From Loripinus fragilis (lineage: Eukaryota > Mollusca > Bivalvia > Lucinida > Lucinidae): a stretch of DNA of 64,000 nucleotides. Position 1 is the stretch's first letter, and each line of letters begins with the position of its first letter. The stretch is taken from NCBI GenBank assembly GCA_964019695.1, contig OZ026520.1, positions 21,404,130 through 21,468,129 of the forward strand. The letters run 5' to 3'. Shown here piece after piece: positions 55,437-64,000 of the stretch. Made by a program: the position numbers and the translations under genes. The notes below the pieces were generated by a model that saw only the letters and a program-made list of their open reading frames with translations, did not search any database and was not told the DNA's origin.

Positions 55437-56636
55437 AATAAGCATTGCTTATTGACTTTTTTCATTTATTTATTGTATCACCTGCATTTGGGGATTACTT
55501 ATTGGGGTTTAAAACCAATGTCAACAGTTTTCCAGATATATAAAGGTAGCATTTGATGGAATCTTATTTCCAAACCCTATATGGGACATTTTTGGGGAGG
55601 TGTTCTACAACTGTTTTAGAAAAGTTCAGATTTTTTAGAACAGTTGCAGAACAAACCACTAGAACATTCCTGAAATTGTTCTTAAACTATTCTAAAATGC
55701 TCTAAAATAATCCAGGGGCATTAATAGAATGCTTTATATGACATTTTTGAAGAGTTGTTCTACAGTCTTTCCAGAAAATTTCTAAAGGTTTGTTCTGGAT
55801 CAGTTCTAGAAAAAGCCAATGTTTATTCTAGAACAGTTCTAGAACAAACCATTAGAACATTTCTGGAATTGTTCTGGAACCATTCTAAAAATGTTCTAGA
55901 ATGATTCAGAGACATTTTTAGAATGTTAAATGGAACATTTCTAGGGGTGTTCTACAATTGTTCCAGAAAAATTCTAAAGGTTTGTTCTAGATCAGTTCTA
56001 GAACAAACCAAGGTTAGTTCTAGAACAGTTCTAGAACAAACCATTAGAACATTTCTGGAATAGTTCTGGAACTATTCTTCAGATGTTCTAGAACTATTCA
56101 GAGACATTTATAGAATGTTAAATTGGACAATTTATGAGGGGTGTTCTACAACTGTTCCATAAACATTCTAAAGATTTGTTCTGGAACTGTTCTAGAACAA
56201 ACCAAGGTTAATTCTAGAACAGTTCTAGAACAAACCATTGAAACATTTCTGGAATAGTTCTGGAACCATTCTACAGATGTTCTAGAACTATTCCGAGACA
56301 TTTATAGAACGTTAAATGGGACATTTTATGAGGGGTGTTCTACAATTGTTCCATAAACGTTCTAAAGATTTGTTCGGAACTGTTCTAGAACAAAATTGAA
56401 TTGTTCTAGAACTGTTCTAGGAAAAACTTTTAGAATTTTCTGGAACTTTTCTAGAACAAAAATTTTTGACCTCGGCTAGAACAATTGTAGAACAAAAAAT
56501 TGTCCCATTTAACGTTCTACATCTGTCCCATAAACATTCTAGAACATATCTAGAACAGTTCTAGAACATAGTTCTAGAAAATTCTAGAATAATTTTAGAA
56601 CATTCTAGAACAGTTCTAGACCATTTGGCAGGGGGG

Positions 56637-56766
56637 GGTTAACCAGTACTAAGCTAGAATAAATGTGTCTTGCTCAAGGACCACAACGCAGTGACGCTGG
56701 TGAGGCTCGAACCCGCTACCCTTCGGTCTCGAGTCAAGCACTCTACCACTGAGCCACTGCGCTCCC
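56637..56766 (-). mobile_element. SINE family 1, head and body (minus strand)
   Basis: Minus strand GGGAGCGCAGTGGCTCAGTG then TAGAGTGC, with B box 'gggttcgagcctc', body to 'gtactggttaac'. The tail is absent, so it ends where the TTCTAGAAC domain begins. Confidence 0.8.
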
Positions 56767-56956
56767 TATCAAACCAGTCTCCTCAGCTATAGAGACTAGC
56801 TAGAACATTGAAATTTCACCTATAGCAAGTTTACATATCATACTTTGCAAAAAGCGAATAACAAAGGTGCTGATCAGACTGCACCAATGCCCAGGCTGGT
56901 CTGCGCCTGTGTTGTTCGCAAACCCCCAAAGACAGGTTTTCTCGCGTCAAGGCCCA
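56767..56956. mobile_element. Foldback MITE, family T
   Basis: 'aaaccagtctcctcagctat', 'gctgatcagactgcaccaat', 'caggctggtctgcgcc' and 'cccccaaagacaggttttctcgcg' match 58743-58990 in reverse order. Confidence 0.65.
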
Positions 56957-57132
56957 TTTGACAGGTAACCTTCTATCAAAACATTTTAGGTAATTGTTTT
57001 TTTATAGCTATGTTGTTAAAAATAACATTTTAAACAGGAAATCTTAAGCTTTCTGTACCCATTACATTTACAAACAATCCCACAGCTTGACCTTTGTAGA
57101 ATTTAATCACACTTGGTAGGAACACAAGTTGT

Positions 57133-57379
57133 ATATGAGCCGCGGTATGAGATTTCCAACAATGCGGCATTTTGATAGGTGCAGGCTTGGACGAGCTTGT
57201 GAAGCCTCCCTTGAAGCTTTGAAACTTCAAATGATGTGCAGTCAGTAGCTTAACAGTCATAGAATATTCAAGCGACTAGCAAAGGCTCTGATCAGACTGA
57301 GCGTATGCGCAGGCTGGTCTGAGCCTTTGCTGGTCTCACATACCACATTGTTGGAAATCTCATGCCACGGCTCATATTA
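57133..57379. mobile_element. Foldback MITE, family S, complete
   Basis: Left 'atatgagccgcggtatgagatttcc' and right 'ggaaatctcatgccacggctcatat' are inverted. GAGATTTCCAACAATG arms continue inward, and 'ctctgatcagactgagcg' pairs with 'caggctggtctgagc'. Confidence 0.8.
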
Positions 57380-58193
57380 TTAGTTTAACTTTCAAAAATC
57401 TGTCCTGCAATGAAAAAAAAAGTTAAACCGTTTCAGAAGGTGAGAATTTATAGAAAGTTTAAATGTCTGTTGTGCATTGTGGATTGAATATTGTCAACAT
57501 TTTGCTTCAAATGACATCTTCCCCCATAATCACTGACTAGAATTTTTCCGAACTTGCCGCAGGAATAATCCTTAATTGTTTAATTAGCCCTCCAGTCCTC
57601 AAAACTTGAGCTAAAATGTATTTTCTGAATGAAGCCTTTGAAAATCCTTTTAAAGCCTTGGTATTTGGTATTAAGCATCACCTTTAATGGTCCTCTAACA
57701 AGTTTGTTTAAGTTCTGGCCCTTGTTGCCTCAAGGGACTCATGCTTGACATAGGCTTATAATACAGGTAAAACAAAACAAAATCTATTCTTTATCAAGTC
57801 TGAAATTACAAAGGATAGAGCCATGATATTTGGTATGCATGTACGTGGCATCAAATCACCTATATGGTCCTCAACCAAGTTTGTTCAAATTAAGTTCCTG
57901 CATGGGGCTTAAAATGACCACACCCTGTGAACCACTCAATGAACTCAGGGGGTCACAGTTACTTATTATTGTTTTACATATTAGGCTTATATATAGAGAA
58001 AGCAAAAAAATCTGAAATCACATTGAGGCCTAGAGATTGGATATTTAGTCTGTTACATCATCAAGATTTTTTTGATTTTATATGCCCCTGCTGGCAAAAG
58101 CTCCAGCTCAGGAGTCATAAGTTTTACATAGACTTAGATGTAGAGAAAATAAAAAAAATCTTGTTTGAAACCATTCACATGCATCCCTTATGG
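57380..58193. other. Old, diverged repeat DNA
   Basis: Two or three very diverged units ('tatttggtattaagcatcacc', 'tatttggtatgcatgtacg', each followed by 'tggtcctc..aacaagtttgtt') suggest an ancient pearl-like tandem core. No exon was recognised. Confidence 0.35.
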
Positions 58194-58395
58194 AGGAGCG
58201 CAGTGGCTCAATTGTTAGAGCATTAGACCGGGATTGAAGGGTTACTGATTCGAGCCTCACGGAGGGCGGAGTTACTGTGTTGTGTCCCTGAACAAGACAC
58301 TTTATCTGCTGCTTAGTACTGGTTCAACCCAGGGAGACCCATCATGACTGAAAAATTGTTGACTGGAATGTAAAGAATCAAACCAAGCAATAAAG
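58194..58395 (+). mobile_element. SINE family 1, full length
   Basis: 'gagcgcagtggctcaattgttagagc' (A box), 'gattcgagcctcac' (B box), body 'ttagtactggttcaaccca', tail 'aaagaatcaaaccaagc'. The A box is slightly diverged. Confidence 0.85.
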
Positions 58396-58487
58396 CATCC
58401 CGTATCTAGATATTTTATTGTTACTTTTATTAAGACACATTCATAGTTGCCCTGTGGGTATGCCCCTCTCTCTCCTTCATATAATAA

Positions 58488-58716
58488 TTGAGCCGCAACA
58501 TGAGATTTCCAACAATGTGGTATGCTTGACCAGCAAAGCCTCAGATCAGCCTGCGCCTACGCGCAGTCTGATCAGAGCCTTTGCAAGTCACTTGAACATT
58601 CTATGACTGTAACACCATTTGTAGTTTCTAAGCTTAAAAACAGGCTGTATAGGCTCCCCTGAGTCTACACTTGTCAAAATACTACATTGTTGGAAATCAC
58701 ATATCGCGGCTCATAT
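58488..58716. mobile_element. Foldback MITE, family S
   Basis: Ends 'gagccgcaacatgagatttcc' and 'ggaaatcacatatcgcggctc'; inner palindrome 'agatcagcctgcgcctacgcgcagtctgatc'. Confidence 0.8.
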
Positions 58717-58742
58717 TAAAGGTTTATAAGCATATCATGTAC

Positions 58743-58990
58743 ATATGGGCCTCGACGTGAGAAAACCTGTCTTCGGGGTTTAGCGAACAACACAGGCGTA
58801 GACCAGCCTGTGCATCAGCGCAGACTGATCAGCGCCTTTGTTATTCATTTTTTGGAAAGTATCATATCTAAACTTGCTCCAAGCGAAATTTCAATTTTCT
58901 AGCCAGTCCCTGTAGTTGAGGAGACTGGTTTGAATCTCGCTTTGTCGGAAACCCCGAAGACAGGTTTTCTCGCGACGAGGCCCATATGAA
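58743..58990. mobile_element. Foldback MITE, family T, complete
   Basis: GGGCCTCGACGTGAGAAAAC on the left mirrors 'gttttctcgcgacgaggccc' on the right, and both ends carry CATATG or ATATG. The inner core 'gcctgtgcatcagcgcagactgatcagc' is palindromic. Confidence 0.8.
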
Positions 58991-59449
58991 ATACTTAGGG
59001 CTGTGTACTATGATTCACCAGAGAGGGGAGGTTATTATTTGATCTTGTTGATGGAGAGTTTACAGGCTTTGGAACTTATTTGTATTAGTATGGATAAACA
59101 TGATATAGAAGAATCCAGGCAAGAGATTATCTAAACAAATTTGATTATAAATAGACCTTAGTTCTATAGAAAATGAAACCTATGACTGTTAGTGAAATAG
59201 CAAGTCAGATATTTAGCCTGCACTCTTAACCAAAGTCCTGGAATAAGTATGGCTCCTGAATCTGCATTGATCCACATCATCAAAGAAGAAAAATATGGGG
59301 TCAGCAGGAGGAAGATTACCTGGATAGAAATATATATCCAAACAATATCTTTTGAAGTATAGAGTCTGGAATCTCAAAAATCTGTTATTAACTTAAGTAG
59401 AGCCAGATAATAGGAAACAAATACATGCATTCAGAAAGGCTACTGTTAT
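58991..59449. other. Unassigned non-coding DNA
   Basis: 'gcactcttaaccaaagtcctgg' at 59220 is an end of family D. Otherwise nothing was recognised. Confidence 0.4.
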
Positions 59450-60086
59450 ACCCAGTTTAGACGATGAGTATGTTCTGAACCAAGAACAATCCAAGGTGTT
59501 GGAGTTTGTCCAAACACTTAATTGGACTGAACCAGTACAAATCCAACCTGGACCACCTCAACACCTAGGACCAGGACTGAGTACTGTTCCGATCCTAGTG
59601 TTCTCAAGTATAAATTCTCTATCTATTACACTTTGTATCGGTCAAAGGTAGAATTAATATTTATTTTTAGACAGCCCGGAATTGTGCAGCAACCGAAGGT
59701 CAACATACACATATGCTGCCGCATTTACATTTTTATGCTACATGTATTTCAGTGTTATATTAAAAAGTAGCGCTTTTATCATCTGTTAAGTAAAAAATAT
59801 GGGGTACAATTGGAGGGAAACTGAGGTCCTGACATAAGATTTTGAGGAGACACGAACAAGCAAACAAGATGTACTCGAAATATCCAGAAGAAATAGTATG
59901 ATTTAAACAAAAAATTTAAAGAATATGAAAGATACCGGATACGATAGATACAATTGAATCATTTATCTCAATCCTAATTTTACAGTGTAAACATTTAGAA
60001 GGTGTGTTTATACCGATCTACCTTTAATATACCGGTATAATTAAGTTATATCGGACTTGGTGTGATCCCGTCTAAACAGGGTATTA
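59450..60086. mobile_element. ~640-bp TIR element
   Basis: 'tatacccagtttagacga' and 'cccgtctaaacagggtatta' are inverted ends. It contains several short mirrored pieces (for example 'accggtataattaagttatatcgg') and no frame. No target duplication could be fixed. Confidence 0.6.
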
Positions 60087-60270
60087 GCTTAATGTGGGCT
60101 ATTCTCTGTGGGTCAGTCATAATTTAAGTCATGTGTAAATCACTGGTGCTTTGTGCTCAGGATTTATCCTCTTTTAAAGACTGACCTCCAGCCAGTGATA
60201 TATTAATCAACAAATCACTGCCTTTGGCAAAATTAATTTAGCTTGTGTTAATTGATAGTGCTTAGATATA

Positions 60271-60467
60271 CAGTAAAACCTGTCTGAAACGACCACTCTC
60301 AAAAAGACCAAAAATTGGTTTTTAATACCAATTATCGCTTAATGCAGGTCAAAAGTATTGCAGAATGCTCTGCAATACTTTCGACCTTCATTAAGCTACC
60401 GTTTGTTATTAAGATTTTTGTTTTGTCTATGTTTGAGTGGCGGCTTAAGACAGGTTATACTGTATCT
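60271..60467. mobile_element. Foldback MITE, family P, copy 2
   Basis: 'acagtaaaacctgtctgaaac' pairs with 'ttaagacaggttatactgt'. 'gcaggtcaaaagtattgcagaatgctctgcaatactttcgacct' (60345-60388) is the palindromic centre. It lies only ~50 bp before the acceptor of exon B. Confidence 0.85.
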
Positions 60468-60515
60468 CTATATATTTCTTCCTATATGCAAGGATTTCTC
60501 TGGTCTGTATTTCAG

Positions 60516-60582
60516 AATGAGAAGGAGAAGTCCCTGAAGAGATTATCTGACATGCAGAATAGTCCTGATCATAGAGCACCAG
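60516..60582 (+). CDS. Exon B of the unrecognised gene
   Basis: A 67-nt exon with acceptor tctggtctgtatttcag (ending 60515) and donor CAG|gtaatt (GT at 60583). Only one frame is open: it starts in phase 0 with NEKEKSLKRLSDMQ and ends one base into a codon (…HRAP|G). The other two frames stop within the exon. The charged, helix-favouring sequence has no recognised domain. Its phase 0 start fits exon A, and its overhang fits exon C. A longer apparent frame reading through into the neighbouring MITEs is an artefact. Confidence 0.8.
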
Positions 60583-60596
60583 GTAATTATCTCTCC

Positions 60597-60955
60597 AGGG
60601 GACAAAAATATTTCAATATTGCACTTGTCCTGCAGGACGAGTGACTTACAATTTTCACTCATCCTGCAAACACATGCACTTGTCCTTTAAAAGCGTATGC
60701 AATAGAGAAATGTAATATGACTTATAAAGTTCCTTAATTATCACTGCTAAAATGATATTTACCCAGTCAGTTTTAAAACTGCATCCCATATACTGACAAC
60801 AGTCACTACTCAGAAAATGCTAGTTTCACCCTCAGATTTTTCACCCTTGAGTAATTCTTCCCAAAGCACTCGTCCTACAGGATGAGTGCTTTGAGAAGTA
60901 TTACTCATTCTTTATAGATTTTACTCGAAATTATGAGTGGAATTTTTGTCCACAG
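60597..60955. mobile_element. TIR element, family G, copy 3 with ~130-bp insert
   Basis: 'caggggacaaaaatatttc' starts it and 'gagtggaatttttgtccacag' ends it. 60725-60847 is absent from copies 1 and 2. It begins 14 bp after the splice donor of exon B. Confidence 0.75.
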
Positions 60956-61504
60956 CTCTCAATAACTCATTAGGTGATGAATTTCTAAAATGGGATAGTA
61001 CAGGTGATGACAGGGGGTTAATTGCGGGTGGATGGGGTGCTCACCGGGGCTGCAGGGGTGCAAACACACATCACTTGATGCTCAAATTATTCAAGATCAT
61101 GCCGTTTTCCACCTGAAACTCCCTTAGTTTTACACTCCCAATTTTGACCCATGACACGTCTCCCTTTTCAAAAAAGCTATCATTTCAAAAGTCTGTGTAT
61201 GAGCCGGCCTGGATGATAGGACAAATCCATCCAAGTTATCGTGATTTGAAAAAGCAAACAAAAGCAAACAAATAGTCTTTGACTAGACTGCTCCAAGGAC
61301 GATTTTTGCACATGGTTTCACTGTTTTGAGTATTTCCAGTTTCTGCTATCAAAAGAGCACAATTGAGGATAAATTGACCCTGACATGCAGGTGTAAACTG
61401 TTTATGTCTTCATGTACAAGGAACTCACAATAACTCAAAGCTGGATATCTCAAAGCAATGATTAAATGGGAAGTAAGCTTGATATAAATGAATATTATAT
61501 ATAC
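60956..61504. other. Unassigned non-coding DNA
   Basis: No supported exon or repeat family was recognised. Confidence 0.4.
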
Positions 61505-61860
61505 GCAGCGTCAATGAAAAGTTACCAGTATCGAAATTTCGATGTTTCGGAAAATATATAATACAGCTCTTTGGCAACTGTTACGTTCATGTTTCTGATC
61601 AACGACAAGCTGGCTTGGAGAGATGAAGCAGTTACATGAGCCCCATACAATGCAATGGAAACTACAGGGGTCCATAAAGGAATGATTATAATGCATTCGG
61701 GTGTGATGTATACCGTTTTCCATAGTGGTCGGCAGTTGCATATGACTCTACGTCATAAAATTGAGTGTTGAAGTATCCGCCGTTCTTCGTTCTGAATGGA
61801 CTAAATATTGTCCTATGTTAAATGTAATGTGACTTACTGGTAACTTTTCACTGACGTTGG
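61505..61860. mobile_element. ~355-bp MITE
   Basis: 'gcgtcaatgaaaagttacc' and 'ggtaacttttcactgacgtt' are inverted ends (one mismatch over ~18). The interior is unique. Nothing coding. Confidence 0.7.
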
Positions 61861-62377
61861 GTAAATATTAGATCATCAATCTGACTAATTTTGCTGATTC
61901 CTTTGTTGGTTCTTAAAAGAACCATCTCAGGGGAGAGTTATATTAATTAAGTATTCACAACATATCTTTTTAATGCAAATATAGAACTAATGAAAATAAC
62001 CTTTTTTGTTGTTGTTATTTTAATGTACCAATTAACTCCTTTTACATTTAAAATACTCAGGTCCTGTGGGCTTCAATTTATTTAAAAATTTTGAATTTAA
62101 CTTTGTGGATACAGAATAGGTAGTCCCAGATCAAATAGCCTTCTTAACCTGTATTTTAGAGGGAATTGGAGAGGAAATATTTTGGCTCAGGGTGGAACAT
62201 GGTATTTAGAATATCATTAAACACCTTAAAATTGCCCCTAATCATTTAAGAACCATCAAAATTGAAAACCTGATACATTTCATGAAAGTTACAGTACATT
62301 AATTCATTAATAGCTATAATCAAATAAATGACACAAGCTATAAAGTACATAAAAGGTTCTAGCACATACATATATAA
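61861..62377. other. Unassigned AT-rich DNA
   Basis: 'ttcttaaaagaaccatctcag' near 61912 is a faint family D trace. Nothing else was recognised. Confidence 0.4.
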
Positions 62378-62628
62378 TATGGGCCTTGACGCGTGGAAAC
62401 ATGTCTTCGATGTTTGTGAATTCAACAAAGGTGCAAACCAGCCTGTACGTCCGCGCAGTCTGATCAGTATGTGCCTTTGTTTTTCGCTTATTGGAAAAAA
62501 TCATAGTTAGACTTGCTACAAGTGAAATTCTAATTTTCTAGCTAGTCTCTGTTACTAAGGAGACTGGTTTGAGTCTCGCTTTGTGGGAAACCCCGAAGAC
62601 AGGTTATGTCGCGACGAGGCCCATATGG
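62378..62628. mobile_element. Foldback MITE, family T
   Basis: 'atgggccttgacgcgtggaaac' and 'ggttatgtcgcgacgaggcccat' are the ends. The core 'gcctgtacgtccgcgcagtctgatcag' is as in copy 58743. Confidence 0.75.
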
Positions 62629-63015
62629 TAATTAAATGTTCAAAAATTTCGAACACTTTTCTCTTTCCTTTCTCAAATCAGGATTGGAATTCACATAGTG
62701 CTTGTAAGAATAGCAAACACTGGGAAGTCTCTGATCAGACTGCTTCTTCCAACATTTACCATACTCTAGATTTAGGCTCTCAGTGTGTCTAATGGACCCA
62801 TTACATTTCATTCTGGACAGCTGGTCTTGGAACAATTTCGGGGCTTAAAAAAACACAGCCATCATTATAATGTAGGCGATAAGACTGACCAATCACAGCC
62901 TACAATAATTTTATCTGCATTATATGTCATCATTAATACTATTAACCCTTGTCCTGCCAATATTTTTTTCCAGAAAATGTTGTCTGCTTATTATGTCTGC
63001 TGCATTTAATTCAAC

Positions 63016-63030
63016 AACATTTCAGAAACA
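63016..63030. repeat. Left 15-bp target duplication of the SINE
   Basis: AACATTTCAGAAACA, repeated exactly at 63231-63245. Confidence 0.9.
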
Positions 63031-63230
63031 GGGAGCGCAGTGGCTCAGTGGTAGAGTGCTTGACTCGAGACCAAGGGGCCGTGGGCTCGAGCGTCACCAG
63101 CATCACTGCGTTGTGTCCTTGATCAAGACACAATAATCCTAGCTTAGTACTGGTTCAACCGAGGAAGACCTGTCCCTACATAACTGAAAAATTGTGGACG
63201 TAAAGAATCAAATCAAACATACAAAACAAA
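63031..63230 (+). mobile_element. SINE family 1, full-length copy with intact target duplication
   Basis: Head GGGAGCGCAG, A box TGGCTCAGTGGTAGAGTGC and B-box-like GGGCTCGAGCG 34 bp on are typical of a tRNA-derived pol III promoter. The body holds 'gcgttgtgtccttgatcaag' and 'agtactggttcaacc', then 'ataactgaaaaattgtgg' and the tail 'aaagaatcaaatcaaac' with a short A/C-rich end. Perfect 15-bp flanking repeats show LINE-type target-primed insertion. It is the best copy from which to define the family. Confidence 0.92.
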
Positions 63231-63245
63231 AACATTTCAGAAACA
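63231..63245. repeat. Right 15-bp target duplication of the SINE
   Basis: AACATTTCAGAAACA, identical to 63016-63030. Confidence 0.9.
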
Positions 63246-63393
63246 AGCAATTCAACCCTGATTAGACTGCTCCTAAAGGAAGCAGTCTGATCTAGGTTGA
63301 TACTGTTAGTAATATAAGCTACCAAAGTTAATAATCAGACGTCATTTTTCATGAATGGCGGGAAAAGGGTTGAGATGTGAATGTTGTTTTCAG

Positions 63394-63513
63394 AGGAAGT
63401 GATTCCGCAGACCCCAGTTCCAGATTACGAGGATGTTTTGTCCCCACAGAACGAATCTGTGTTTCAGTTTGCGACCAAATTTAAAAATGTTATTACGCAC
63501 ATACAGCAGATAG
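63394..63513 (+). CDS. Exon C of the unrecognised gene
   Basis: A 120-nt exon after acceptor gttgttttcag (ending 63393), with donor ATAG|gtattg (GT at 63514). Two leading bases complete the split codon from exon B, giving EEVIPQTPVPDYEDVLSP and, towards the end, FATKFKNVITHIQQI. The frame is open over all 39 codons. The PVPDYEDV stretch looks like an acidic tyrosine motif of an adaptor or cytoskeletal-type protein, but that is only an impression. If the weak donor is not used, the frame ends four codons on at TGA (63522-63524), so this could instead be the terminal exon. Confidence 0.8.
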
Positions 63514-63749
63514 GTATTGAGTGACACTTTGTTTTTACGCAATTAGTTTCTTTATAAAAATTTATATGCACTTTAATAAGTGTCTGTTTTATTTTATGCT
63601 GTAACATAACACGGTTAGGGTGTAACGGGAAAATGCAGCTTGTATTCCGCACTGTGTCACCTAAAAAGGATTCTCATCAAGAACAATTTCATTCACCATC
63701 TTGTTGATATGTTTTGTAATTTCTGCAATCAGTATCATGACCAATGATC
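63514..63749. other. Downstream intron or 3' untranslated sequence
   Basis: Whether this is intron or 3' UTR depends on use of the donor at 63514. No clear AATAAA signal lies close to the alternative stop; 'tttaataagtg' at 63573 is the nearest weak match. Confidence 0.4.
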
Positions 63750-63937
63750 TTGCATGCTGGGAATATTGTTGGTGATTTTTTGTCATCTGATTTTTTTTTC
63801 AAAATTAACATTTTCAAACTTCTTTTGAGTGTCAAACAGTTTGGATCTAGATCAGGCCCTACTTTTCATTCTACCTGATCTGGGTCCAAACTGTGTGAAA
63901 ATGTTACCAACAGAAGCCACTAGCAGGTAAAGAGTTA
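63750..63937. mobile_element. Foldback MITE, family A
   Basis: 'cttgcatgctggg', then 'gagtgtcaaacagtttggatctagatcaggcc' and 'acctgatctgggtccaaactgtgtg', then 'gccactagcaggtaaagagttaa'. The TTAA-type right end matches the left end at 10298. Confidence 0.75.
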
Positions 63938-64000
63938 AGGAAACTGCAGAGCTGTACGCTGCACAGTCTGATATGAGCCTCTACTGTTTGCTTTGAAAAA

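Larger units (their letters stand above)
52915..56632. repeat. TTCTAGAAC-rich repeat domain
   Basis: TTCTAGAA and close variants (TTCTAGAAC, TTCTGGAAC) occur dozens of times in 52915-53300, 53660-53745, 54190-54250 and 55600-56632. In 55.6-56.4 kb the motif sits in tandem units of ~194 bp ('ggggtgttctac' at 55944, 56138 and 56332; earlier ones at ~55752 and ~55597). Other elements listed below interrupt the domain. The palindrome is the core of heat-shock elements, often spaced ~11 bp here; binding is inference. Confidence 0.85.
2520..60515 (+). other. Probable giant intron(s) between exons A and B
   Basis: If exons A and B are consecutive, the intron is about 58 kb. It has a GTAAGC donor and a tctggtctgtatttcag acceptor. 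Nearly all recognisable content is transposable or tandem DNA, listed separately. Undetected micro-exons remain possible; two weak candidates are listed as rejected. Confidence 0.5.
62942..63373. mobile_element. TTAA-type foldback MITE split by a SINE
   Basis: TTAACCCTTGTCCTGCCA on the left mirrors TGGCGGGAAAAGGGTTGA on the right. The inner arms 'gactgctcctaaaggaagcagtc' are palindromic. The SINE at 63031-63230 plus one target copy lies within it, so the MITE is older. Confidence 0.7.

Noticed and set aside
63031..63110. Functional tRNA gene
   Set aside because: A and B boxes are present but the sequence continues into a SINE body with target duplications and does not fold as a complete cloverleaf by eye.

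Overview
This is eukaryotic DNA, most likely from a bivalve mollusc, and probably a heterodont clam or mussel (inference). It is AT-rich and has no long unique reading frames. It is dense in non-coding repeats: pearl/HINE-like elements with (GTCC)n tracts and tandem units around 'agttatggcccttgat', tRNA-derived SINEs, and many foldback MITEs. No bacterial-type genes, operons, rRNA, tRNA genes or CRISPR arrays were seen.

The only well-supported host coding sequence is three short plus-strand exons at 2475-2519, 60516-60582 and 63394-63513. Each has a pyrimidine-rich acceptor, a GT donor and one open frame, and their phases join without a break (0, then 0 to 1, then 1). I read them as exons of one gene interrupted by a very large intron of up to 58 kb. 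I do not recognise the protein. A fourth, weaker candidate (864-1051) lies upstream.

Layout. 1-2.5 kb: mostly unassigned, with one SINE. 2.7-5.7 kb: a complete non-autonomous hAT-like transposon with a perfect 8-bp target duplication. 5.7-17 kb: MITEs, a TTCTAGAAC-rich patch, 72-bp and 34-bp minisatellites, nested insertions and a pearl-like element. 17.5-21.7 kb: a 4.2-kb foldback element with nearly identical arms built from ~187-bp subrepeats. 22-31 kb: pearl-like elements (one inserted in another), long hairpins and a 1.9-kb TIR element. 32.0-44.06 kb: a segment bounded by 123-bp perfect inverted repeats and packed with pearl-like arrays and microsatellites. 44.1-45.9 kb: another pearl-like array, interrupted by a SINE. 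47.0-52.6 kb: a 5.6-kb minisatellite of 43-bp units with higher-order repeats. 52.9-56.6 kb: a region rich in TTCTAGAA palindromes, which match the core of heat-shock elements. 56.6-64 kb: SINEs, MITEs and the last two exons.

The notable content is this repeat landscape rather than a gene cluster: several kinds of large inverted or tandem non-coding DNA held inside one apparent intron, with nested insertions that give a relative order of events. Family names come from structure (ends, target duplications, tandem cores) because no database search could be run.
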